Source: a bacterium (GTDB lineage: Bacteria > Joyebacterota > Joyebacteria > Joyebacterales > Joyebacteraceae). Taken from it: a stretch of DNA of 13,963 nucleotides. The stretch is from positions 1 to 13,963 of the forward strand of contig JAPEKQ010000024.1 in the NCBI GenBank assembly GCA_029990205.1, in the 5' to 3' direction. The translations under genes and the position numbers were made by a program. This document shows positions 1-6,623 of the stretch, one piece after another (position 1 is the first letter of the stretch; the number at the start of each line of letters is the position of its first letter). The notes under the pieces are model-generated. The model was not told where the DNA came from, ran no database searches, and saw only the letters and a list, made by a program, of their open reading frames with translations.

Positions 1-86
1 CCGGAGGCGGTGATGCCGAGACCATCTACAGCTGCACTCTGTCCATAGGGAGTGGTACAACTACTGGGGGCAGGTCAACAAGGTGA
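1..86 (+). CDS. 3' end of an upstream gene (partial, tentative)
   Basis: One of the three forward frames stays open from the window edge and stops at TGA 84-86. The other two frames hit stops at 11-13 and 46-48. The 27 visible residues contain AETIYSCTLSIGS, which would suit the last beta-strand of an extracellular domain, but no family can be named. The stop overlaps the GTG start of the next gene by four bases (GTGA at 83-86), the usual layout of translationally coupled genes, and this is the main reason to believe it. The open stretch is too short to prove coding. Confidence 0.35.
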   Translation, partial: GGGDAETIYSCTLSIGSGTTTGGRSTR

Positions 87-919
87 AGCGAGCCCAGAAG
101 CGGATACCGTGGCCACGCGTGGGAGGAACGCTGCTGATCGCAGTGGCGCTCGTCCTGTTGGTCACACCCCTCGGGACGGCCCTTGCGGAGACAACCGTCC
201 ACTTCGACCCCTGTGCCATCATGGTGAACACCGGGGACACGTTCGACATGAGCTTCCGGGTCGCTGCGAGCCCGGACTCGATCGCGAGCTTCCAGCTCTA
301 CCTCTCGTTCGACCCGGACATCATCGAACTCACCGACGCGGTCGAGGGGACGCTCTACGTTGAGAGCGGCACAATGACCTGGCCCATCTTCGAAGAGGAG
401 TACCCTGGCTTCTGGCACTTCTTCGACACGGTGTTCGGCGCCGGGACCCACGTCCTTCCGCCAGGGGAGCTTCTCAAGCTGAGCTTCCGGGCGCTCGCTC
501 CGGGGCAGACCCCGGCGAGGATCGACACGGTGCGCATGACCGACGTCCGGCGTGACGCGCTCCCGGTCACAGGAGCCCAGGACGGGTGGATCTTCGTCGA
601 TCCGGTGGGAGTACCCGAGGAGGCGATCGTCGCCCCCTCGGTTGACGTCATCTCTCCGAATCCCTTCGCGTCGGGAACGAGCATCCACTACAGCGTTCCG
701 GCCGGATCCGATGAGTGGCGTGTCGAGATCTACGACGTTGCCGGCCGGAAGGTGCGGACACTCGATGGGCTGACGGATGTCGGTGTGTCGGGTGGTACGG
801 GCGCCATGCAGTGGGACGGCAAGACAGACAGCGGCTACGTTCTCCCATCCTCCGTCTACTTCGTCAGGCTGACCGACGGACGACAGGAGACGCGCTCGCG
901 CGTTCTCAAGATCAAATGA
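83..919 (+). CDS. Secreted cohesin-domain protein with FlgD-like C-terminal sorting domain
   Basis: 278 residues, GTG start with a G-rich Shine-Dalgarno-like stretch at 66-74. Residues 1-35 form a signal peptide (basic start, long Leu/Val/Ala core, cleavage expected after ALA). Residues 36-175 read as a cohesin-type beta-sandwich: NTGDTFDMSFRV near the start, FQLYLSFDPDIIELT in the middle, HVLPPGELLKLSF later, ending in VRMTDVRRDALPV. Residues 189-278 are a FlgD-Ig/type IX-like sorting domain (SPNPF, IYDVAGRKVRTL, WDGKTDSG, VYFVRL). The likely role is an exported, cell-surface-anchored protein that binds another protein or carbohydrate; the ligand is unknown. It is closely similar in layout and wording to the protein at 3612-4445, so the two are probably duplicates. 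First complete gene of a four-gene row. Confidence 0.85.
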   Translation: MKRAQKRIPWPRVGGTLLIAVALVLLVTPLGTALAETTVHFDPCAIMVNTGDTFDMSFRVAASPDSIASFQLYLSFDPDIIELTDAVEGTLYVESGTMTWPIFEEEYPGFWHFFDTVFGAGTHVLPPGELLKLSFRALAPGQTPARIDTVRMTDVRRDALPVTGAQDGWIFVDPVGVPEEAIVAPSVDVISPNPFASGTSIHYSVPAGSDEWRVEIYDVAGRKVRTLDGLTDVGVSGGTGAMQWDGKTDSGYVLPSSVYFVRLTDGRQETRSRVLKIK

Positions 920-931
920 GGAGACATGGGA

Positions 932-948
932 ACCCGGACACGCCGGGT
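932..948 (+). other. Spacer hairpin, 6-bp stem
   Basis: ACCCGG and CCGGGT form a perfect 6-bp stem around the 5-nt loop ACACG, 12 bases after the stop at 919. No T-run follows, so it is not a standard intrinsic terminator. One of several similar hairpins in the spacers of this locus. Confidence 0.4.
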
Positions 949-972
949 GGACTCAGGGCTGGAGCAGGCATC

Positions 973-3432
973 ATGAGAAATGCAATCAGAGTTGTTGCCA
1001 TCCTTGCGCTCCTGCTGGTCGTCGTACCGCAGGCCTCAGCGGAGCGCGGGTATGCACAGATCAAGACTCTCCCCACCGCGCTGAGGGTCGCTGGAGGACT
1101 CCAGGGAACCTTCATCGTGCAGTACGACGGCTCGGATGTTGCGGAAGGCCTGCGGGGATTTCACATCGAGCTCTCCTGGGACGACGCGATCGCATTCGTC
1201 GGGGATGTCGACGTGGACGTGGTGGAGGGGGACTTCCTTTCCGGCGTCGGCGGCACAGCCTTCTTCGCCGTCGACACGCAGCCCGGGGGCGTCGTTATCG
1301 ATGGTGCGATATTGGGCGCGACCGCCGGCGCGTTCGGCGTCGGCGAGCTGTTCCGGATCACATACACGGGACAGGATGTCGGTGACGGCGTCACGCTCGT
1401 CGAGTTCGTCGATATGGTGCTGCGTGACCAGGACAACATGCCGATCCTTACAACCGACTTCCCCGGCATCATCGAACTCGACAATACGCCGCCAAACGTC
1501 CCGGTCATCAACCCGGAGCCGGAGTTCACACAGGGGACGACCAACTACATCACGTGGTCGGACGAGAGTCCGACCGGCGCGGTCGGCTACTGCGTGGAGG
1601 CCTCGGAGACGCCCGACTTCGCCATCATCGTGAGCACGAGCGGCTGCACGCCGTTCACGTGGCACAACTTCACGGGACTGACGGACGGGCAGATCTACTA
1701 CTACCGCGTGAAGTGTCGCGACGACCTCTTCAATACATCGGACTGGTCCGCGACCGAGTCCTCGACCCAGGACGACTCACCGCCTGTCACGTCGGCCGGC
1801 CCTCTTCCCGCCTACGTCAACTCGGTGACGTTCGATGTTCCGTTCTCGGAGTTCGATGCGACCAGTGGGACCGACTTCGTGTGGCTCTACTACCGGCTCA
1901 ACGGGGGGCCGTACACGCAGTACGGCGGGGTCTACCAGACCAGTCCCATCAGTTTCACCGGCAGCGGTGAGGGGGTCTACGACTTCTATACGATCGGTGT
2001 CGACAACGTCACCAACATCGAACTGGCGCCGTCGATTCCCGACGCGACGGTCGAGGTCGATCTCCAGCCGCCGGGCGCCGTCACGGATCTCGAGGCGCTC
2101 CCCGGGCACAACCGGATCCATCTCTCGTGGAACGCGCCCGTGTTCCGAGCTGCGCCGGTCGAAGGGACGCTGCTTGTCAGGAAGCGCTGGGCGCTCGGCG
2201 CATATCCCGAGTACGACGACGTCGTGCCGATGAGCGCCTACCCGGCGCACCCGGCCGACGGGATCGTCGTTGCCTTCGTTCCCGGCACGGGATTCCAGAC
2301 GTACGACGACGAGGTCTTCTCGGATCCCATCCGGAACGTCTATCTCTACACAGCATTCGCACGCGATGAGGCCGGCAACTACTCGGCGGCCGTCGCGACC
2401 GCGCAGGACCGGTCGACGTCGTACTGGCTTGGGGATGTGAATGAGTCCACCGGCACGCCCGGTGTCTTCGACGGCTACGTGGACTACTGGGACAAGATCA
2501 TCCTCTCGAACTCGTACAACTCGAACGACGGCGACGCGTGGTATGAGCCGGAGATGGATATCGGCCCGACCGATGACTGGTCGAGGTTCGGTATCCCCCT
2601 CACCGACAGCGTCATCGATTTCGAAGACCTGATGGTCGTGGCGATGAACTACGGCCGCGTGGACCCTGCTGGTAAGGCCGTTGCCCACGTGCCTGCGGGT
2701 ATGGGTTCGCGCGGTTCGTTGAGTCTGCGTCTGGATGTCATCGAATCCGGGGAGGAGGGCGCTCCCGACGGTGGCGCGGCGGCATCCGAGTTCTTCGAGG
2801 TCGGGCTCTCGCTCTGCGGTGGGCTCGAAGCCCGCGGGCTCTCCGCGCTCGTGACCTTCGATGCGGAAGCCCTCGCGTTGCGCTCGATCGACCCCTCCGG
2901 TGATGCGGCCTCCGCCGACGGCTTCTTCTACTGGGCCGAGCGGGAGCCGGGAGTCGTCCAGATTGATATCGCGGCGCTCGGAGAGTCCGCGATGCTGACG
3001 CCCGACGAGCTGCTGGCGACGTTCTCCTTCGAGTTCGCCGGGACCGGCGATACATCAGTCGGAATCGAGGCGGAGAAGCTCCGCGGCGTGGCCAACGAGC
3101 GGCTCGTGTGTGGCGGCGACGCGGTCGATCTCATTGCTCCGTACCAGCCTGACAGCCGAACGGTCCTCCACCAGAACATCCCGAACCCGTTCAACCCGCG
3201 GACGACGATCGCGTTCGAGCTCGCCGCTCGCGGGGCGGCGAAGCTCACGGTCTACGACGCGGCCGGACGCCGCATCAGCGAGCTCATCAATGGAGAGCTC
3301 GACGCCGGGCGCCGCGCCGTCGTGTGGGATGGTAGAGACATCCACGGTCGCGCAGTCGGCAGCGGAGTCTACTTCTACGTGCTTGAGGTCGACGGACATC
3401 GCCACGAGCGCAAGATGGTCTTGATGCGCTAG
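973..3432 (+). CDS. Multidomain secreted protein: cohesin, FN3/Ig modules, divergent dockerin, cohesin, sorting domain
   Basis: 819 residues from ATG 973, preceded by GGAG at 961-964. The same frame is open further upstream, but this ATG begins a clean signal peptide (MRNAIRVVAILALLLVVV, cleavage near ASA at about 26) and avoids overlap with the previous gene. Domains in order: cohesin-like about 30-170 (ends MVLRDQDNMPIL); fibronectin III about 172-275 (GLTDGQIYYYRVKCRD); Ig-like about 276-373; second FN3 about 375-480 (RIHLSWNAP); dockerin-like pair of EF-hand-like units 484-561 (GDVN...DGYVDYWD and DSVIDFEDLMVVAMNYG); second cohesin-like about 570-705; FlgD-like sorting domain about 725-819 (IPNPFNPRTTIAF, YDAAGRRISEL, VYFYVLEV). 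Probably a large surface scaffold or adhesin. Having cohesin and dockerin-like modules in one chain could allow self-association or linking to neighbouring cohesin proteins; that is inference. Confidence 0.82.
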   Translation: MRNAIRVVAILALLLVVVPQASAERGYAQIKTLPTALRVAGGLQGTFIVQYDGSDVAEGLRGFHIELSWDDAIAFVGDVDVDVVEGDFLSGVGGTAFFAVDTQPGGVVIDGAILGATAGAFGVGELFRITYTGQDVGDGVTLVEFVDMVLRDQDNMPILTTDFPGIIELDNTPPNVPVINPEPEFTQGTTNYITWSDESPTGAVGYCVEASETPDFAIIVSTSGCTPFTWHNFTGLTDGQIYYYRVKCRDDLFNTSDWSATESSTQDDSPPVTSAGPLPAYVNSVTFDVPFSEFDATSGTDFVWLYYRLNGGPYTQYGGVYQTSPISFTGSGEGVYDFYTIGVDNVTNIELAPSIPDATVEVDLQPPGAVTDLEALPGHNRIHLSWNAPVFRAAPVEGTLLVRKRWALGAYPEYDDVVPMSAYPAHPADGIVVAFVPGTGFQTYDDEVFSDPIRNVYLYTAFARDEAGNYSAAVATAQDRSTSYWLGDVNESTGTPGVFDGYVDYWDKIILSNSYNSNDGDAWYEPEMDIGPTDDWSRFGIPLTDSVIDFEDLMVVAMNYGRVDPAGKAVAHVPAGMGSRGSLSLRLDVIESGEEGAPDGGAAASEFFEVGLSLCGGLEARGLSALVTFDAEALALRSIDPSGDAASADGFFYWAEREPGVVQIDIAALGESAMLTPDELLATFSFEFAGTGDTSVGIEAEKLRGVANERLVCGGDAVDLIAPYQPDSRTVLHQNIPNPFNPRTTIAFELAARGAAKLTVYDAAGRRISELINGELDAGRRAVVWDGRDIHGRAVGSGVYFYVLEVDGHRHERKMVLMR

Positions 3433-3433
3433 A

Positions 3434-3449
3434 CGCGCCTGTTGGCGCG
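3434..3449 (+). other. Hairpin directly after stop codon
   Basis: CGCGCC, loop TGTT, GGCGCG: a perfect all-GC 6-bp stem beginning two bases after the stop at 3432. The following sequence (caaggaaagg) lacks a T-run, so this could be a weak or Rho-assisted terminator, or an mRNA 3'-end stabiliser. The same stem sequence recurs at 9076-9091 in another spacer. Confidence 0.4.
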
Positions 3450-3525
3450 CAAGGAAAGGATGTGAGCAGGGGCGGTGCGTATGCATCGGGAAGAGTTCCC
3501 GACCGCTCTCGGGGACGACTTCAGG

Positions 3526-3547
3526 GGAGGTCCGGGCGGCAACCTCC
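3526..3547 (+). other. Inverted repeat in the 179-bp spacer
   Basis: GGAGGT (3526-3531) and ACCTCC (3542-3547) can pair around a 10-nt loop. The element sits in the longest spacer of the cohesin row (3433-3611), about 65 bases before the next start. No convincing promoter is seen in this spacer and no coding signal is evident, although a frame stays open through it. Confidence 0.25.
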
Positions 3548-3598
3548 GTTCTGGGCTCGCGGTTCCGCTCGGACCGAACCTCCCTGCTTGCATAACTC

Positions 3599-3604
3599 AG
3601 GAGG
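3599..3604 (+). promoter_or_regulatory. Ribosome binding site deciding a GTG start
   Basis: AGGAGG lies seven bases before GTG 3612, the best Shine-Dalgarno match in the window. It fixes the start of the next gene at 3612 rather than at earlier in-frame starts such as 3462, and the protein then begins with a proper signal peptide. Confidence 0.8.
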
Positions 3605-3611
3605 AATCACT

Positions 3612-4445
3612 GTGAGGGAGACGCGCAGAGCATCAACCAGCACCGCGCTGCGGACTCCTCTCTTCGTCGCGGTGACCGTGCTGCTTGTCGCGGTCATCAT
3701 CACAGCGCCGACCGGACCGGCGTCCGCCGCGCCAACCGTCTTCGTACATCCGGCGGAGGTGACAGTTGAGCCGGGCGATACGTTCTCGATGAGCATACGA
3801 ATCGATGCGGGGACCGACACGGTCACCTGCTTCCTGACGGAGTTCACGTTTGACGCGGACGTCATCGAGCTCACGGAAGCGTCCGAGGGGAGCCTGTTCA
3901 GCATGTGCGGATACGGGACGATGTATCACTGGGATGAGATCGAGTCGGGGAGGCATTCGTGCAACGACGTGACTCTCGGGCACGAGGCACACGTGCTGCC
4001 TCCCGGCGAACTCGTCGACCTTGAGTTCACGGCGGGCGACCAGGGAGCCACCTGGATCGAGATCACGACGGTCGATCTGAGGGACATGCAGCGCAATCCG
4101 ATCCTCCCGGTCAACGCGGAGCGAGCGCTGGTGACCATCGGAGGGACCGGTGTGGAAGACCCGCAACACGTGGATGGATGCGCGCTCCTCAGCGTTCACC
4201 CGAACCCGTGCCGCGGGACAGCCACATTGAGCTGGTCCGCGCCGGTGGGCGAGAGGCGTGGGACGCTCCTCATCTACGACGCGCGCGGGCGTCTCGTCTG
4301 GCACGATCTGCTCGACGGCGCGTCGGGGGTGGTGCGTTGGGACGGGCGCGGGAGAGGCGGTGAAGTCGTGCGGACCGGGGCATACTTCGTCGAACTGCGA
4401 TTCGAGAGCAAGACGGTCCGTGAGAAACTGATCCTGTTGAGATAG
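3612..4445 (+). CDS. Secreted cohesin-domain protein with FlgD-like C-terminal sorting domain (paralogue)
   Basis: 277 residues from GTG 3612. Signal peptide 1-39 (hydrophobic core LFVAVTVLLVAVIIT, cleavage after ASA). Cohesin-like domain about 42-180 with VEPGDTFSMSIRI, FTFDADVIELTEASEGSLF, HVLPPGELVDLEF and VDLRDMQRNPILPV; each has a close counterpart in the protein at 83-919. FlgD-like sorting domain 194-277 (SVHPNPCRGTATLSW, IYDARGRLVW, RWDGRGRGGEV, AYFVELRF). The cohesin has two extra cysteines (FSMCGYG and HSCND) that could form a disulphide outside the cytoplasm. It sits 44 bp before the next cohesin gene, consistent with one transcript. A surface-attached binding protein is the likely role; the partner is unknown. 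Confidence 0.85.
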   Translation: MRETRRASTSTALRTPLFVAVTVLLVAVIITAPTGPASAAPTVFVHPAEVTVEPGDTFSMSIRIDAGTDTVTCFLTEFTFDADVIELTEASEGSLFSMCGYGTMYHWDEIESGRHSCNDVTLGHEAHVLPPGELVDLEFTAGDQGATWIEITTVDLRDMQRNPILPVNAERALVTIGGTGVEDPQHVDGCALLSVHPNPCRGTATLSWSAPVGERRGTLLIYDARGRLVWHDLLDGASGVVRWDGRGRGGEVVRTGAYFVELRFESKTVREKLILLR

Positions 4446-4460
4446 AGAGCAGGTGCTCTC
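4445..4460 (+). other. Hairpin overlapping a stop codon
   Basis: GAGAGC, loop AGGT, GCTCTC: a perfect 6-bp stem with a 4-nt loop whose first base is the last base of the TAG stop. No T-run follows. It occupies a third of the 44-bp spacer before the next gene. Confidence 0.4.
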
Positions 4461-4489
4461 AGATGGAGAAGGTCTGAAGGGAGAGGACC

Positions 4490-5413
4490 ATGAACAAGAC
4501 TGCGTACATCCTGCTGGCGACAGGGCTGGTGCTCGTGGCGGGAATCGCCACGGCCGCGCCGCTCGTCTATCTGGACCCTGCGTCACTCGACATCTGCGAG
4601 GGTGAGTTCACGGTCGACGTTGTCGTCAACGAGGAGGTCACGGACCTCACCGGGTTCGATCTGCTCATCGATTTTGACGAGACCGTTCTCGGTGTCGTCG
4701 ACGTGGCCATGGGGCAGCTTCTCGCTGACTACCCGGGGTCACCGTTCTTCTACTGGACCGATGCGGGGACGGTGTCGGATGCGCTGCTCATCAACGGGGC
4801 CGCGCTCGGCGGTTCCCTTGATGGTCCCGGTGTCCTCGCGACCATCACATTCTCGTGTCTCGCCAATGGGCTGACGGATCTCGAGTTCGCGATGGTCGAG
4901 TTCCGCGACATCGACAACCTTCCTCTTCCCGTGACGAGCGAGGACGGCGTGGTCAACGTCGATGACGACGCGGTCGTGTACATCGATCCGGCGTCGATGA
5001 CCGAAGCCGTCGACACTCCCTTTACGGTCGAGGTGATGATCGGTGACGGCATCATCTATATGGATGAGCTCACGCTGGTGATCACATATGACCAGACGGT
5101 CCTGGAGTACATGACTGCATGGGTCGGCGGCGATGTTCCCGCGGGCTCCACGTTCATCGAGAGCGGGGGAGCGGGTACGATCGACATCGATCTCGACGTC
5201 AATGTGAGCATGTCCGGCGTGGGGTCCGTGGCCGTTCTTCAGTTCAAGGGAATCTTCGAAGGGACCTCGCCCATCACACTCGACAGCGTGGCGCTCGGCA
5301 CGGAGACCGGTACGGAGGTCCAGCCGTGCGTCGAAGACGGAAGCGTGACCATCTACGGCGGCTCTCCTGTTGAGGAGCTCCGCTGGGGCATGATCAAGAG
5401 CCTGTACCGGTAG
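4490..5413 (+). CDS. Secreted protein with two tandem cohesin-like domains
   Basis: 307 residues from ATG 4490, preceded by AAGGGAGAGG (4477-4486). Signal peptide 1-22 (cleavage ATA before APLVYLDP). First cohesin-like domain about 25-160, ending in the locus signature VEFRDIDNLPLPV. Second about 163-290, starting again with a VYIDPASMTE phrase like the VYLDPASLDI of the first, which indicates internal duplication. Unlike the three proteins upstream it has no FlgD-like sorting domain; the chain ends in PVEELRWGMIKSLYR, a basic-aromatic tail. The two domains have almost no cysteine and many acidic residues, as in calcium-binding cohesins. Probably exported; whether the short tail is a separate sorting or anchoring signal is an open inference. 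Last gene of the cohesin row. Confidence 0.83.
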   Translation: MNKTAYILLATGLVLVAGIATAAPLVYLDPASLDICEGEFTVDVVVNEEVTDLTGFDLLIDFDETVLGVVDVAMGQLLADYPGSPFFYWTDAGTVSDALLINGAALGGSLDGPGVLATITFSCLANGLTDLEFAMVEFRDIDNLPLPVTSEDGVVNVDDDAVVYIDPASMTEAVDTPFTVEVMIGDGIIYMDELTLVITYDQTVLEYMTAWVGGDVPAGSTFIESGGAGTIDIDLDVNVSMSGVGSVAVLQFKGIFEGTSPITLDSVALGTETGTEVQPCVEDGSVTIYGGSPVEELRWGMIKSLYR

Positions 5414-5527
5414 GTTGATTCACGAGGCAGCAGGACTCGGCTGCGGCCGCTCGGGCTGACGGCGGCCGGCCGAATCGAACGGGTATTGGGGTGCTCTGGA
5501 AGTGCGCACCAGGGCGGTCCAGCTCAC

Positions 5528-5545
5528 GGGCGCGGCGCTGCGCCC
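5528..5545 (+). terminator. Possible terminator hairpin
   Basis: GGGCGC and GCGCCC pair perfectly around a 6-nt loop (GGCGCT). It is placed where transcription of the cohesin row should end, but no T-run follows directly, so termination is a guess from position. Confidence 0.3.
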
Positions 5546-5589
5546 AAGGCGAAGCAGGCAGGGTGCTGGGTCTTTTCTCCCTGCGGGCA

Positions 5590-5599
5590 GCTCGCGAGC
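5590..5599. promoter_or_regulatory. Palindrome upstream of the hydrolase promoter
   Basis: GCTCGCGAGC is a perfect 10-bp palindrome, and its half GCTCGCG is repeated at 5601-5607. It lies about 35 bp upstream of the -35 box at 5634, where an activator could bind. GC-rich DNA makes such palindromes fairly common, so support is weak. Confidence 0.2.
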
Positions 5600-5633
5600 C
5601 GCTCGCGCCCGGCGCCCTGTCAGCCCCTTCCGC

Positions 5634-5662
5634 TTGTACCCTCATGCGGCATCCTCTAGAAT
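5634..5662 (+). promoter_or_regulatory. Sigma70-type promoter for a leaderless mRNA
   Basis: TTGTAC (5634-5639), a 17-bp spacer, then TAGAAT (5657-5662, one mismatch to TATAAT). Initiation seven bases after the -10 box falls exactly on the A of the ATG at 5669. No Shine-Dalgarno sequence precedes that ATG (CCCC directly before it), which agrees with a leaderless transcript. Confidence 0.55.
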
Positions 5663-5668
5663 GACCCC

Positions 5669-6550
5669 ATGAACTCACACGGTGAACTCGTTCGCGTACG
5701 GGCCGAGGATGGGCTCGAACTCGCCGGCTTCTACGCAGCCCCCGCAGGCGGCGCCCGTCGCGCCGTGCTTCACACGCACGGCTTCGCCGGCAACTTCTAC
5801 GAGAACCGCTTCGTCGACGCGGTCTGTGACGCAGTCGTCGCGCGTGGCCTCGCGTTCCTTACCTACAATAATCGCGGGCACGACTACGTCTCAGACAACC
5901 TGCGCGGCAGCGGTGTTGAGACGACGTACGAGCCCGGCGGCATCCCCTGGGACATGTTCGAGGCCGGCGTCCACGACATCGGCGGCGCCGCCGAGTTTCT
6001 CGCGTCGCGCGGTCACCGTGAGATCTACTTCGAGGGACACAGTCTCGGAACCTGCAAGACCGTCTACTACCTCAACGAGCGGCGTGACCCACGGGCGGTG
6101 GGATCGGTTCTCATCTCTCCTCCGGACATGTTCGGCCTGAGCAGCGAACGCGCGGGACGTCCGCTCGATGAGATGCTTGTTGAAGCGAGAGCCGCGATGG
6201 CCGAGGGCGATCCCGACCGCCGAATCGAGGCCGGTCGAACGGTTCCGATCGCGGCGCGGTCGATCCTCAGCAGCTATGCGGACCCGGCGAAGACCGATAT
6301 CTTCCCATTCCGTCTCGGAAGTGATGGCGACTACACGCGCTACGCGTCGCTCACCGTTCCCATCCTCGCGACCTTTGGCACGGTCGACGAGGCCGTGACC
6401 GTTCCGGTCGAGGACGCGGCGGAGCTGGCGCGGACGATGGCGACGGCCTCTCCGCGCGTGGATGTCGCGACCATCACAGGAGCGAACCACGTCTATTGGG
6501 GAGAAGAGGAGAAGCTCGCCGCGCTCATCGGCGGGTTCATCGAGCCGTAG
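5669..6550 (+). CDS. Alpha/beta-hydrolase fold protein (serine hydrolase)
   Basis: 293 residues, no signal peptide, so probably cytoplasmic. The fold is shown by the oxyanion-side HTHGFAGN (about 35-42), the nucleophile elbow GHSLG with Ser125, an acid in GTVDEAV (Asp240) and GANHVYW with His274, giving the expected Ser-Asp-His order and spacing. The substrate cannot be read from sequence; esterase, lipase-like or amide-hydrolysing activity are all possible. The GIPWDMFEAGVHDIGGAAEFL stretch before the elbow resembles the Ser-hydrolase group that includes DUF1749-like proteins, a weak resemblance only. It lies 73 bp upstream of the hydantoinase gene on the same strand, so the two may be co-transcribed and the hydrolase could act on a product of that pathway. 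Start supported by the promoter abutting the ATG. Confidence 0.85.
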   Translation: MNSHGELVRVRAEDGLELAGFYAAPAGGARRAVLHTHGFAGNFYENRFVDAVCDAVVARGLAFLTYNNRGHDYVSDNLRGSGVETTYEPGGIPWDMFEAGVHDIGGAAEFLASRGHREIYFEGHSLGTCKTVYYLNERRDPRAVGSVLISPPDMFGLSSERAGRPLDEMLVEARAAMAEGDPDRRIEAGRTVPIAARSILSSYADPAKTDIFPFRLGSDGDYTRYASLTVPILATFGTVDEAVTVPVEDAAELARTMATASPRVDVATITGANHVYWGEEEKLAALIGGFIEP

Positions 6551-6623
6551 CACGAGATCGACGTTGCTCCGCGAACGCATCATTGCATCATGAGCAAGGC
6601 AACCGAGGGAGACCCAGGGAATC

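Larger units (their letters stand above)
5414..5668. other. Gene-free spacer (255 bp) after the cohesin row
   Basis: No credible gene on either strand. It holds a short inverted repeat GCAGC/GCTGC (5427-5444), a strong GC hairpin at 5528-5545, a 10-bp palindrome at 5590-5599 and a promoter at 5634-5662. A T-rich patch (TCTTTTCT, 5571-5578) lies 26 bases past the hairpin, too far for a textbook terminator. Confidence 0.5.

Noticed and set aside
14-110. A WGQVNKVKR-like phrase in the frame running into the first gene, resembling the WGMIKSLYR tail of the double-cohesin protein.
   Set aside because: Only W, G, the final R and two similar hydrophobic positions agree, and the frame has no stop there but continues into the next gene's signal peptide. 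Coincidence is more likely than a frameshifted tail.
715-972. N-terminal extension of the large cohesin/dockerin protein back to 715.
   Set aside because: It overlaps the coding end of the previous gene, is arginine-rich out-of-frame sequence and would bury the signal peptide that starts at ATG 973.
3462-3611. Longer start for the third cohesin protein.
   Set aside because: The extra 50 residues are Arg/Gly/Pro-rich, precede a perfect AGGAGG-GTG start and would put a signal peptide in mid-chain.
5394-5678. Minus-strand open frame of 94 codons in the spacer after the cohesin row.
   Set aside because: Arg/Ala-rich composition, no recognised motif, overlaps both flanking genes at its ends and covers the promoter; typical of chance open frames in GC-rich DNA.
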